64,000 nucleotides of DNA from Nereocystis luetkeana (lineage: Eukaryota > Sar > Phaeophyceae > Laminariales > Laminariaceae): the NCBI GenBank assembly GCA_031213475.1, contig JARUPZ010000018.1, positions 7,700,406 through 7,764,405 on the forward strand. The letters run 5' to 3'. The notes beneath the pieces are model-generated. The model had not been told where the DNA came from. It made no database searches and saw nothing but the letters and a program-made list of their open reading frames with translations. Both the position numbers and the translations under genes were made by a program. Of the stretch, positions 33,222 through 44,103 are shown piece after piece (the stretch's first letter is position 1; each line of letters begins with the position of its first letter).

Positions 33222-33322
33222 GCCCTTTTCGTACCGCAGTCAGCCCCGCTTTGGGGGGACAAACTATTAATAATTGGAATTTGAGCGGTTTATCCCCTAA
33301 ACGGGACTGCCGTTCTGAGAGA
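33222..33322. mobile_element. MITE-1 copy carrying a TATTAATA micro-insertion
   Basis: At the spacer the usual ACAAACTACTTGGAATTTG reads ACAAACTATTAATAATTGG, so TA has become TATTAATA (33265-33272). CAGTCAGCCC in the left arm is another small change. Confidence 0.75.
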
Positions 33323-33689
33323 GGGATGCATTTTTTACAGAACGAACACAGATGATCTACAGATAGATCGTCATCTACATACGGATATATCATCTAGATC
33401 CTATCCTGCCGTCATGGGGTGTCGTGCAGAACCTGTACATACAGTAAGAGATTCAACTCGGGACACATGTGCTTTAGTAGATACTCGTAGACTCATGCAG
33501 AAATTACGGCCTCCAGCCTGCAACATGAGCTCGTACGACGGTATGAAGGCATCGTTCGCGCACAGATCAGGAATCTGGCTATCAACCTGAAATGCCCAGA
33601 GTAGATGATGAAGAGAGGATCTGATCTGATCGATCTGATCTGATCTGATCTATCTATCCCGTGCGTGAAATACGTAACGGTTCGCACTA

Positions 33690-34515
33690 GGTACGAGCTC
33701 CTTTTGAGGGACTCTATTGGGATTTTTCCCTCTTTTATTGGACCCTATTGGGTTTTTTCCCCCCGCCCCTTTCAAGGGCCCCTGTTTGGACTTTTTTTTC
33801 TTCTCTTTCAAGGGACCGTCTTGGGACTTTAGCTCCTTTCAAGGGACCCTGTCGGGATGTTTTCCTCTTTTTGAGGCACCCTATTGGGACTTCAGCCCCT
33901 TTCAAAGGACCCTGTCGGGGATGTTTCACCCTTTTAAGGCTTTGACGAGATCCTATTGGGGATGTTTTACCCATCTATATAGGCCTTTCAAGGGACCCTC
34001 TTAAGACTTTCCCTCCTTCCTTACAAGGGGTCCTATTGGGACTTTAGCCCGTTTTAAGGGACCCTATCGGGGATGTTTCACCCTTTTAAGGCTTTTAAGG
34101 GATCCTATCGGGGATGTTACACCCTCTTAAGCCTTTCAAGGGACCTTGCTGAGACTTTCCGTCCTTTTAAGGGACCCTATTGGGACTCTAGCCTCTTTTT
34201 AGGGGCCGCGTTGGGGGTGTTTTACCCATCTATATAGGCCTTTCAAGGGACCCTGTTGGGATTCTTTCCTCTGTCAAGGGATGATCCCATTGGGACTTGA
34301 GCCTCTTTCAAAGGACTCTATAGGGCATTTTTACCCTTTCAAGCCTTTGAACCCTTTTAGAACCGCAGTCCCGTTTTAAGGACAAACCCGTCAAATTTCA
34401 AGTAGTTTTTCCCCCAAACGGGACTGCGGCTCTAAAGGGGTTAAGGGACCGTGTTGGAACTTTTGCTCCTTTTTAGGGACCATATCGGGAATTTCGCCCC
34501 TGTTGAGGTACCCTA
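33690..34515 (+). repeat. GGGACC minisatellite, about 30-bp units
   Basis: About 25 variants of TTTCAAGGGACCCTATTGGG followed by ACTTTAGCCC or ATGTTTCACC, split by a MITE-1 at 34352-34440. Confidence 0.88.
34352..34440. mobile_element. MITE-1 copy inside the 30-bp minisatellite
   Basis: TTGA left and TTAA right. It splits the GGGACC minisatellite (33690-34345 and 34441-34515), so it arrived after that array formed. Confidence 0.85.
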
Positions 34516-34594
34516 TCGGGACATCGGGAGAGGAAAAAAATGGCAAACAAAAAATGGCGATTACAAACAAACGGCCACCCTGCGTGATTGGAGC

Positions 34595-34740
34595 GGGGGG
34601 GTGGGGGTGTACTCGATAGGAGATATGTACTCGATCTCGTGCATGGCCGTAGTCGTATGGGGGGGAGGGTGTACTCGATAGAAGATATGTGCTCGATCTC
34701 ATGCATGGCCGTAGTCGTATGGGGGGGGGGGGGGGGGGAT
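34595..34740 (-). mobile_element. Two RF-A terminal fragments in tandem
   Basis: Both have GTACTCGATAG...CATGGCCGTAGTCGTATG, with G runs between and after. Only the last 50-60 bp of the family is present. Confidence 0.75.
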
Positions 34741-34812
34741 ACCAAGAGTGGTGTCCGAGTTTTTTGTTCAACACGCAAGGAGCCGAACGTCCCGAGGGGT
34801 CGATGATCCAAC

Positions 34813-34922
34813 TATTACACGGGGAACCATAGTTAATAGGACCAAATATTGTTTGGTAAAAATGGTTATATAAAGGTTTTTATGTATACCGTAGGTCCTA
34901 TTAACTATGGTGCCCCGTAATA
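34813..34922. mobile_element. MITE-2 copy
   Basis: Intact except for an extra AC in the left terminus (TTACACGGGG). Confidence 0.85.
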
Positions 34923-35605
34923 CCAGTTATTCTTCGTAGGCGGTTGATAGTAGCTGCTCGTAAGCTATCGATGTTTCGATTGCTATATTACAATCAGGTC
35001 ACAAGTATTAAGTTCAAAGGCCGGGACAGTTTGTGTCCCTGGTTGGGGGTGCCTAGCATTGAGCAGGTACTTGTGAGGACTCGCGTGTGCAGTTTGCTCA
35101 AGAGATGGTAGGAGAACAGCGGGTTTCTTACTTTCGTGCTCGATGAGAGACTTGGGAGCAAAGCTCGTGCCTCGCTTGCTGGGAAAACTGGAAAACCCCT
35201 GGTTTCCCATCTGAGATACGCCTCCCAAGTACTACAAAATACTATCCTGATATCTGAACCCCTGGGGTAAATTAGCGGCCTTTCAGCCTCATTCAAAGCG
35301 GTACTTTATCACAAGGCTTTGGGGCTTCAAAGGGGGGGACGGTTGTCGATAGAAAAGCTGACGAACACAGCGACGACCACTGCGCGATTGGGCGACGACA
35401 CAACGGTTGCCTTCCGAGCTGCAAAGGTTGAATGCAAGGAGTCGCGCGGCACGGGCACATACATCATCAACCCTGTCCGTACCGTTGGGCCTTCAGGCTG
35501 TGCTCGTATTCGGTTGATTTACAACATCGAAGTTACCGTTGTTTCGGTCGCTGTTCGGTACGTGTGATATGTGTACCATGATCGAAAGCCACAAAGGGGT
35601 TATAA

Positions 35606-36132
35606 CCCCTTTAGAACTCCAGTCCCGTTTTGGGGACAAGGCACTCAAGTTCCAAGTAATTTGTCCCCAATTGTCCCCAAAACGAGATTGCAGTCCTCAA
35701 AGGGTTTATTAATAGTTGACCCTTTTTGAACCGCAGTCCCGTTTTGGAGACAAACCAGTCAAACTCTTGAGTAGTTTGTTCCCCAAACGGGACTCTGCGG
35801 TCCTAAAAGGGTTATAACTAGACCCTTTTAGGACTGCAGTCTCGTTTTGGGGACAATTGGGGACAAATTACTTGGAATTTGAATGCCTTGTCCCTAAAAC
35901 GAGACTGCGGTCCTAAAAGGGTTATTGTTATCCCCTTTAGAGTGAAAACGGCAGTCATTCTCATTTTGAGGACAAACCACTTAGAATTTGAGTGGTGTGT
36001 CCTCGAAACGGGACTGCAGTTTTTCCCTATTGCGGCCTTTTAGAGCAAAAACTGCGCTCATGCTCATTTGAGGACAAACCACGTAGAATTTGAGTGGTGT
36101 TGCCCTCAAAACGGGACTGCAGTTTTTCCCTA
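35606..36132. mobile_element. Cluster of five MITE-1 copies head to tail
   Basis: Units at 35606-35704, 35720-35811, 35823-35921, 35933-36029 and 36032-36132 are separated by only 2-15 bp. Units 1 and 3 carry a local duplication (AATTGTCCCC or CAATTGGGGA). Units 4 and 5 share variant ends (GAGTGAAAAC/GAGCAAAAACTGC and GCAGTTTTTCCCT), so they form a subfamily made by tandem duplication. Unit 5 abuts a MITE-2. Confidence 0.85.
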
Positions 36133-36241
36133 TTACGGGGTGCCATAGTAAATAGGACCTACGGTACACACAAAAAAAAACATATATTTCGGTATGTTTT
36201 CCAACAATAGTTCGTCCTATTAACTATGGCCCCCCGTAATA
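36131..36241. mobile_element. MITE-2 copy abutting MITE-1 cluster
   Basis: Its left TA overlaps the end of the last MITE-1 unit (CCCTATTACGGGG), so one element inserted at the other's edge. Confidence 0.85.
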
Positions 36242-36389
36242 AAAAAAGTTAAAGGACCCTCCTTTAGTGCGTTCAGGATTGGAGGTCCCTTATATAGGCA
36301 CCGTAGTCCCTTATCGGAGTCGGTACGGGCCCTTCTTACGGTCAGTAGTGAGCAAAAATGATAGCTATGAATTTTGAGGTCACTTGTAC

Positions 36390-36496
36390 TATTACGGGGG
36401 ACCACAGTAAATAGGACCAAATACTGTCAGTAAAAATAGCGAAATATATAGGTTTTTGTACGTACCGTAGGTCCTATTTAGTGTGGTCCTCCGTAA
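36390..36496. mobile_element. MITE-2 copy
   Basis: Near consensus. It is the third element in the 35.6-36.5 kb MITE block. Confidence 0.87.
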
Positions 36497-36669
36497 TACT
36501 GCAGCTGTAGTAGAGTCTTCCAGCGTTTCAACCATTTTTTGTTTTGTGGAAGCTGGCTGGCTTGGCTATTGTGTGTGTTGGGCACTCCTCCTTTTTTTTC
36601 TTTCCCACCGTCCCGTGCTTTTGTGTTGTCGCGGTGTTCAACGCCTTTTTTTGCCGCCGACAACGTTCC

Positions 36670-36880
36670 TCTACATATTTGTAAAACTGAAAAAAAAAAA
36701 AAAACAGCTGTGAGATGGAGGATTTGGTCGAAAATCGTCTTTGCAAAAAAGCTGTGTGTGATATACTTCGATCCCGCGTACCACGGGTTTGGTTTGCCCT
36801 TATGCACCAGGAAATACTGTTCCAACACGAGGAAGACAATATCTGAATGTGCAGAGTTCAAGGGGTGGGTGTGTCTATAC
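36670..36880 (+). pseudogene. Coding relic, second copy
   Basis: Partner of 11705-11935, with stops and frame changes. It lies in an SBNO intron just after the MITE block and is not part of that gene's frame. Confidence 0.5.
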
Positions 36881-38114
36881 TACATGCATACCATGTACAT
36901 ATGAAGTGGTCAGGAGCTACCTGGTACATTTTAGTTCTGACGATACCTGATACCCTGGTACTTGTTCTTCTTGTTTTTCTCCCCCCCCCCTCCTTTTTTT
37001 GTTTTTGGCGACACTTATTTTTTGTTGTTTCCCCCTCTCTCTTACGATGTGTGTGATGAATTTTTTTTTTTTTTTGTGGTGATGACGCTTGCTTTTTCTG
37101 GTCCTTATCCCCCCCGCGATGTGATTCAAAGCTACCTGGTACATATTTTCTGACGATATAGAACTACATACTTAGATCACAACCCCTGAGCGTGCTCGGT
37201 TGGTGCATCCCTGGCCTCTCAGAGCTCCCACTTCCAAACCGCCTCCTTTCATTACTTGCCGGACCTTTCCAGCAGTTCTTTGTTTTCTCGGCCATTTCTT
37301 CCTTTTTTCTTCTTTCGTTTCGTGTGCGTGCGTGTTCTCCGCGCACGGCATCGCGGGAGGACCCGGCACCGTCGAGGGTGCCAGCGGGTGCTGGCGGGTA
37401 GAGGGGGGGTTGCAAGGAGCGCGGTCGCCGCTTTCGTGCCTAGGCGTCGCGTGTGCCTCGTGACACGAGGGATGCATGAACGGCCTTTGTCTGGCTTCGA
37501 TTTATGATTGTTGATAGAGTATGTACGAGTTTATAAAGGTCGTTCAGGAGGGCAAGATACTATTCAAGCGGTGCTTATTTTTGCGACCACGCTGAAGTTG
37601 AAAGAAGGAGGTGTGCAGTTTGAACACCAACGTTATCGAGCTGGCGAACGACGGCCACGGTGAGCACCGGGCTTCACGCGAGGCGGGTGACGGGGCTGAT
37701 TGTGGCAGAGAGTGATAAAAGCTTTACCCGGACCGAATCGGTAGCGAGGTGGTTGCGAGAGGGGCAGACGGCGTACGAGGCTGAGAGAGAAGCTCTTCTG
37801 TGCGTTTTTTTCTTTTCTTCTTTTTGACCGGGTGCAAGGTGTTCCAATCAGGCAGAAAAATATTACACGAGAGGGGGCGGGGATTTTTTCCCCTTTCCGA
37901 GTTTTCGGTTTCATTTTCATTTTTTTTTGCTGCTGTGCCGTGCTGTGCTTTCGCCTTCTTCCTACATACGAGTACAGACATAAGAGTATATCGAAAGAAG
38001 AAAATAAGGACAGACAGCAGTATCCTACCTGGGGTATGTACGTACGTACGACATCCGCAACGCAAAGCGCATACCTGGTATGTGGCATTCGAGCTGGCGT
38101 CGGAGCTGTTTGTT

Positions 38115-38290
38115 CCTGAAGCATGGCGGCGGGACTCTTGGCATTATCAAGTCGCCGGTTTGTAATTACGACCTAAACTCAATCGTGGACCTCTGTTCGC
38201 TTCGCATAATTTGATGTATTTTTTTCCTTCCAGAGCGAGCGTAGCGGGCGGCGTAGGCCGCCCGCGGAGCGAAGCGCCTTGTATAATACC
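38115..38290 (+). repeat. Dispersed repeat with TACCTGGTA at its end
   Basis: Partner of 10190-10335 (-) and, in part, 6180-6265 (+). TACCTGGTA follows GCGCCTTGTATAA, where the 10-kb copy has no such motif. Confidence 0.65.
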
Positions 38291-38422
38291 TGGTATATAA
38301 TCTATGCATCTATATATATATATTAATCCCTCTACGATATGATGAGCTGCATTTTAACTGGTACCTTTCATTGCTGACGACGAGTATTTTCTCTCACCCT
38401 CTTTTTTTTGTGTGTTCAATAG

Positions 38423-38518
38423 ATCAAGCAGCACAGGTACGATATCGCGCTGGAGAGGCAAACGCGTCTCCGCAAGGCTGCCCTAGAACTGCGACTGCCG
38501 GGAAACCCTCTCGACCAG
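38423..38518 (+). CDS. SBNO: SBNO exon: helix ending LPGNPLDQ
   Basis: The 32 codons run from acceptor TTCAATAG and end at CAG|GCAAGC, a GC donor. The segment HRYDIALERQ...LELRLPGNPLDQ matches the family stretch that ends LP.NPLD and leads into the helicase C domain (D/E-LGGP..VAE.TGR). Joined to the next exon it gives NPLDQ-LVNQLGG, which fits without gap, so the GC donor is needed. A GT starting at 38458 would break the frame. Confidence 0.88.
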
Positions 38519-38574
38519 GCAAGCCCACCCTGCCGCCGCGGTTTGAGAGTCTAGAGAGATGGGCAAGGAGGGGG

Positions 38575-38655
38575 GGGGGGAAGGGGGGGGGGTGTACTCA
38601 TATCATGCATAGCCGTAGTTGTATGACCATAGAGGAGGGGGGGGCGGGGTACTTC
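38575..38655 (-). mobile_element. RF-A terminal fragment after exon 38423
   Basis: G-rich start, GTGTACTCATATCATGCATA, then GCCGTAGTTGTATGACCATA. It lies 55 bp after the GC donor. Confidence 0.75.
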
Positions 38656-38890
38656 TAATAGGTGCCGTGATGGTGGTGTGTTTGTTGTTGGTGATGGTGT
38701 TGGGGGTGGGGGTAGAGGTGGGGGTAGGGGTGAGGGTAGGGGTGGGGGTAGGGGTGGGGGTGTTGCTTTGGTTGTCGTCGTCTCGGTCGTTCCTTGCTAA
38801 CTGTATTTTATTATTTTTCGTCCCCCGTTTATGTTTTTTGTTGTTGTTGTAATTTTTGTTTCGAATTTTTCGTTGCTACGCCTGCACCAG

Positions 38891-39022
38891 TTGGTGAACC
38901 AACTGGGCGGGGTTTCCAAGGTGGCGGAGATGACGGGGCGCAAGGGGCGCATGGTCAAGAGGGCCGAAGGGGACGTGGTGTACGAGAAGCGAAACGCCAA
39001 CGGGATTTCCATGACCATGCAG
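38891..39022 (+). CDS. SBNO: SBNO exon: start of helicase C domain
   Basis: The 44 codons encode LVNQLGGVSKVAEMTGRKGR and then VVYEKRNANGISMTMQ, an obvious match to the conserved LGG..KVAE.TGR.GR block of SBNO helicase C (Pfam Helicase_C_4 type). Acceptor CTGCACCAG. It ends at CAG|GCGAGC, a second GC donor in a row, required because the next exon continues as [11 protein letters not shown], where relatives have a helix with FM.G.K. Confidence 0.93.
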
Positions 39023-39647
39023 GCGAGCACGAAATGATACCGATCCCGAAGTCAGCCCCGAGTTGTACCGGGGTGTAGAGGCGAGTGGTCTGTCGTTGTC
39101 CACGTATTCACAGTACAGTATTCGCATTGGCTTGTTTCCTTTTTATTTTAGTTGTTTTGGTGAACCAACCCAACCCGATCTCTCCTGTAATCTGGTTCGT
39201 ACGCATTTATCTCTGTTTTTTTTTTCACGTTTTTTGTGGATTCTGGTCTCCCTCTTCTGTTTTTTTTTGTCTTTTTTTTTTTTTTTTTTCTGCCTCTACA
39301 TGTACAGTAGTTGTTTTCTCTCCCTCTCTCGTGCGCGCCATCTTCCCCTGTCGTGTCTCCTCCTTTGTTTGTTCTCACATCCCCTCTGTCACCTCCGTTC
39401 GTCTTATGTCCGTCCCCTACCCCTTTCCCCCCCCCCCACACTCCCGCCACACTGTCTCGTTCCGACTTCCTATTTCCCTGTTTTGTTTCTAGCCTTGTCG
39501 CTTTGCATCCTGTCTCGCCTCACCTCGGCAACTCCGGCCCTGTTGTTGTTTTAATCTTACAGCAGTTACGTCTCGCTGCTTTTGGTTCCTTCGGTCCCGT
39601 CCAGTCCCATTCCATCCCGCTTCGTCCCGTCGAAGTCCGTTCCGTTC

Positions 39648-39756
39648 ATCACGGGGGGAGCATAGTAAATAGGATCTGCCGTCCACACAAACACCTACAT
39701 ATTTCGCTGTTTTTACTAACAACGTTTGGTCCTATTTACTATGGCCCCCCGTAATA
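39648..39756. mobile_element. MITE-2 copy
   Basis: Left end CACGGGGGGAGCATAGT, right end intact. It lies in the intron between two helicase C exons. Confidence 0.85.
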
Positions 39757-40033
39757 GTGTACCTGATATTTTGTATTTCATCCCCTTCCCATTTAGTAGT
39801 TTCGCCCCTCGCCGTAGCTCTGGTTCTGGGCCACGCATATCGCGGGCTCTTATCCCCCCCTCCCCTCCCCGCTGCTGCTCGTGCCTCGCATTTTTTTCTT
39901 CGCGATAAGACTTTTATTTAGCCCTTGTTTCCCCTCGTCGACTCGACTCGCCTCGAGTTGATCCGTCTATGGCGTTGTTTTGTCCGGTTCTTCCTGCGTC
40001 TCTCTCCCCACCCCGAGCGAACAGGAAGGGGGG

Positions 40034-40206
40034 GGGATAAGATTAGCGCAAGGCGTCCATGTTGTTTACTGTGGTGGAAACAACGTAATGAACGCCCGAC
40101 TGTTGGAGGTGTCTCTTGTCAGGAGTAGGAACGGTGCTCCCTCCGTCTCGGAAGGGATGCGTGTTCAATGGTCCAATGGCTCAAGGCGAGCAATAAATGA
40201 GTACGC
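40034..40206 (+). mobile_element. LINE 3' fragment
   Basis: GGGGATAAGATTAGC to AATAAATGAGTAC plus C run. It lies 57 bp before an RF-A copy in the same orientation. Confidence 0.75.
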
Positions 40207-40262
40207 TCCCCCCCCGTGATACGACTACGGTCGAGCATGACAATGGGTCTCCCTCCCCCCGC

Positions 40263-40460
40263 CTTAAGGGTGGTTCTCAGTAAGATGCAACTCACCGTTT
40301 ATGCGACTCGCCGGACACCCCACGGCGTTTCGCGCTTGGTGCAAGCAATGGCTGCCTGGTCGGTGAAAACCCGACGTGCTCCGTCCCGGTCCCGGCACTG
40401 GAAGGATGCGAGGGTCTATGGTCATATGTACGACTACGGCCATGCATAATATCGAGTACC
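40263..40460 (+). mobile_element. RF-A 3' fragment before helicase exon
   Basis: Contains a GTCCC duplication in the CCGTCCCGGTCCCGGC segment. The C-tail ends 36 bp before the acceptor at 40496. Confidence 0.85.
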
Positions 40461-40496
40461 CCCCGCCCCCCGCCCTCCCTTTCCCCTGCCTTTCAG

Positions 40497-40634
40497 AACG
40501 TATTCGAGAAAGAGTGTTTCATGTCCGGGCAGAAGCTGGTGGCGATCATTTCCGAGGCAGCTTCCGCCGGCATCTCCCTCCAGGCCGATCGGAGAGCGAA
40601 AAACCAGAAGCCTCGCGTCCACATCACCATGGAG
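40497..40634 (+). CDS. SBNO: SBNO exon: helicase motif block [13 protein letters not shown]
   Basis: The 46 codons sit between acceptor CCTTTCAG and donor GAG|GTATGC, phase 0. Contains [20 protein letters not shown] followed by [15 protein letters not shown], nearly invariant in SBNO proteins (equivalent to helicase motif V). It is preceded at a distance of about 40 bp by an RF-A copy whose C-tail supplies the pyrimidine tract. Confidence 0.95.
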
Positions 40635-41069
40635 GTATGCTGGACCACGTGGGACAAATGTGTCAGTACAGATAATCATCCTGCGTGACCTACACGGATC
40701 GTACAAATAGATCGATAGATATATAGATGACTGCAGATCATGATGATTATGCATGACCTGGGTCACACATGACAGATCGAGTGGCCTACTTTTCCAGCTT
40801 TTGCTTGCGAAGACCGTACACGTGAGGGCCGGTCCGATTTTTTGTATCGAGGATTTCACTTACCAGACTGATTAATCACTTCAATACATATCATGATTTC
40901 TGCGTGACGTTTCTGTCGTATGCGGTAGATACATCGTTCAGATCGGGGGTATGCTATGCTTTTCCAAAAAAAAAATGCCATACCGCTTTGTCCGGATATG
41001 TAAGGAACGTTTTATTGTGGATACGGTTCAACACTGCCATCACCAACATCACCACCACCACCACGACAG

Positions 41070-41084
<15 letters not shown>

Positions 41085-41108
<24 letters not shown>

Positions 41109-41140
41109 CTACTCCTACTACTACTACTACTACTACTAAA

Positions 41141-41183
<43 letters not shown>

Positions 41184-41253
41184 TTAATACTACTACTATT
41201 AATACTACTTCTACTACTACTACTACTACTACTACTATTAATACTACTACTAT

Positions 41254-41288
<35 letters not shown>

Positions 41289-41292
41289 TTAA

Positions 41293-41366
<74 letters not shown>

Positions 41367-41398
41367 TTACTACTCTGCTACTACTGCTACTGCTACTG

Positions 41399-41440
<42 letters not shown>
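41085..41440 (+). repeat. (ACT)n tract with ATTAAT interruptions
   Basis: More than 100 ACT/CTA triplets in the intron before the motif VI exon. TATTAATA interrupts the array several times. Confidence 0.9.
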
Positions 41441-41444
<4 letters not shown>

Positions 41445-41527
41445 CACTACCTCCGTTACTACCCTACCGCCACCCTGACACCTCAACCACCTCACCCCCC
41501 ACCGCCTTTTACGTACCGCGCCCGCAG

Positions 41528-41692
41528 CTGCCCTGGAGCGCTGACAAGGCAGTGCAGCAGCTGGGGCGATCCCACAGGTCCAACCAGAGCTCGGCCCCCT
41601 CGTACAAGCTGCTCCTGTCTAGCGTCGGCGGCGAGAGGCGCTTCGCCTCCGCGGTGTCTAGCCGCCTCGAGTCGCTGGGAGCGCTCACGCAG
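41528..41692 (+). CDS. SBNO: SBNO exon: helicase motif VI block
   Basis: The 55 codons run from acceptor GCCCGCAG to donor CAG|GTACAT, phase 0. Contains [20 protein letters not shown], the motif VI-like signature with the arginine-finger region, then [20 protein letters not shown] and GALTQ. This is the most diagnostic exon of the family in the window. The upstream intron carries a (ACT)n tract of several hundred bp. Confidence 0.96.
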
Positions 41693-42605
41693 GTACATGG
41701 TGTCAACAGTGTGATACGAGCGTTCTACGATAAAGGTTCACCCCAATTTTCCTGAGGCTCCTCCTCACTTACGGAGCTCCATACCTCACCCGAAAACTGA
41801 CTTGAGCAGAAATCGAATTGCATCCCGATGAATAACCCCATGGCCCAAGCATACATGTACTTTTTTTCGGAGCAAGAGTGGCATCCCGACGGTTTTGGGT
41901 TAAGGAGCCCCCCGTCATTTCAAAAAACACTTTTGGCGGGAAAAATGGGCTACCTCTATTGTAGAAAGGGTCGTTTTACAACAGCGTGTTTATCGCACTC
42001 CATGTTTCTGTTTCCAACGAATGCATTTCACGAACGCCGATTTGTTTGTTTTTTTGTTCTCTTCTTTTTTTTCGTTGGTATGTTTAGCCGGTATATACAT
42101 TATATATATATATATATATATACTGCTGTATGTTGTACGTACCGAGCGAGAGTTTTATGGTGCTTTCGAGCGAGTGCAAAAAAAAAAAGGGGGGGGGGGG
42201 GCGCTTTCGACGACGCCGCTCTTGCTTTTGAATATAAGGGTCGTTTAGATTGAATGTTTATGTGAATTTGTGTCTCATGTCTCGGAACATAGGGGTGTAT
42301 GTAGGCGAAGCGGAAATAACATCTACTGGTACTCGTATGTAATACGCATACCTGGTGTACTGCTGTAGTTACGTTTTTTACTTTTACTTTTTTTCTTTTT
42401 CTTTTTTCGTTCGCACATCTCTTCGTACGAGCACGTTTCGGCGAAATGGTAATAAGGGAGTGTTACGTTACGTTTCATTTCGTTTTCGTTTTTCGTTTTT
42501 CGTTTTTTTTTTTTTTTTCGCTCTTTTTGTTTCGTTTTGTTTTATGTTGTTTTGTTTTTTGTTTCGCTCTGCTTTGTTTTGTTTTTCCTCGTTGCCGTGC
42601 AACAG

Positions 42606-42692
42606 GGAGACAGGAGGTCGGCTGGCGCCCATGGGTTGGGACTGGGAGCCTTCAACATGGACACCAAGTACGGTCGCTTGGCTCTCGAGAAG
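42606..42692 (+). CDS. SBNO: SBNO exon: GDRR block after motif VI
   Basis: The 29 codons begin GDRRSAGAHGLGLGAFNMDT and continue KYGRLALEK. Together with the previous exon this makes GALTQGDRR, the invariant junction in SBNO. Acceptor GTGCAACAG, donor AAG|GTGAGA, phase 0. Confidence 0.93.
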
Positions 42693-43241
42693 GTGAGAGA
42701 CTTGATTGGCGGCAGGGGGTCGGCCGGCCGGCTGGCTGGCTGGCCGGGGAGGGGAGGGGAGAAGCGGTGGTGAAGGGAGCATATCGCTGATAACGATATT
42801 TCTTGCCGTTTTTTTCCACTCTTTTTTTCGGAGGAGCGCGTCCTAGAAATCTGAACGAAACGTGGCGTGTGAACGTACTACTGTTGGGGGATACGACCCG
42901 CAGAAGGGTTCTGATTACCACTCAGGTAGGCCCCCTCTGATCTTAGTGAAAATATGAATGCTCCCCCTCTGTACCATGAGTCTGTCGTAGCGATAAGCAA
43001 GTGCCCGGACTGTCTTCGAGATGAGAGTCCCGGTGCTGAAAATATTGTGTTTAGTTGAGCTCCCTTTGGGCGTTTTTGCCATTTTGCCAATGTGGTTACG
43101 TACTCGAGATACAAATACTTGAAATACGTCAGCTGTGAGTTCGACAATACTTGCGGGCTTTTTGTTGTCGTTTACTTTGTTTCGTTCGTTTTTTTCTTCT
43201 CTTGCTCTGTCTCTTTGTTTTCTTCTGTCTCGGGCTGTTGC

Positions 43242-43999
43242 CTATGCGGTCGTTTCGATTTCGAGCTTCGTATTTGTATTCGTATTTTCGATCTCAAAAA
43301 CGAATGACCCTGCTTATGCAGTCCAAATATGCAGAATCCGACCGTTTTTTTTTTCGATTTGAGAATCCGAGGACCCAAGTCGTCGGATTTTGGGCCAAAA
43401 TCCGACGACCTGGGTCGTCAGATTTTCAAAAATCGAAAAATGGCATGCTCTCTAAATTCACGATGCTATCCACGACAGCAAACAGCAGCAGAACGATCAA
43501 TGAGTTGGATGGTGACAGCTGTATAGCGACGTTGCTTCGCGCTCGGCTCTCGGGCGGCGGGCGGCGCGTTCCTCCGTGGCCAGACTGCCTGGAGACCAAG
43601 AGAAGCGCACTCGGCACGCACCTCTCCGTGGATACGTACGAGTTCTCGTAGGGTACACTGATGTACAGCAGCAGCAGTCAGTCACAAATTGGAACACAAA
43701 AAAACAAGACAGGTTGGCTCTAGCGCACTCGCCACGTCTGTTTGCCGCCAGACCAGAGGCAGTCAGCCTTGGCTCGCACGCTTGGGTCCTACGCGCAGGG
43801 CAGCGCACCCAGCGCGTCTCTTCGCGGCGCCAAACCACAATAACACAGCAGTTGGTCTCGGCGTTTTTGCTCGAATCTCTACACACACAATAAATCTGAT
43901 TTTTACGCATAGATAGAAAGACTGTTCCGATTCGCCAAGTTCACATCTGGAAATGCGATCGGGTCAGAATCTGAAGCTCAAAAATCGAACCGCATAGGA
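43242..43999 (+). mobile_element. TIR element T3, copy b
   Basis: Ends CCTATGCGGTCGTTTCGA and TCGAACCGCATAGG are inverted. It contains a hairpin with 20-bp arms around GGGCC (43373-43418, GACCCAAGTCGTCGGATTTT). It is the partner of the copy at 7.5-8.25 kb. Confidence 0.75.
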
Positions 44000-44013
44000 A
44001 ATACTGCTCTTAA

Positions 44014-44103
44014 CCCGTTTAGAACCGCAATCCCGTTTTGGGGACAAACTACTTGAAATTAGAGTGGTTTGTCCCCAGAAACGGGACTGCAGTTCTAGAA
44101 GGG
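44014..44103. mobile_element. MITE-1 copy with TTAA on both sides
   Basis: TTAA at 44010-44013 and 44104-44107. It lies immediately beyond the right end of T3 copy b. Confidence 0.88.

Larger units (their letters stand above)
32589..38422. other. Longest intron, filled by repeats
   Basis: Contains MITE-1, MITE-2 and RF-A pieces, the GGGACC minisatellite, a 31-bp perfect tandem duplication at 33121-33182, and the coding relic at 36670. An unassigned - strand frame (34994-35296) has no recognisable domain. No SBNO block was found. Confidence 0.6.

Noticed and set aside
41037-41460. Thr/Thr-rich frame of over 100 codons
   Set aside because: Produced by the (ACT)n microsatellite. The conserved exon starts after the CAG acceptor at 41527.
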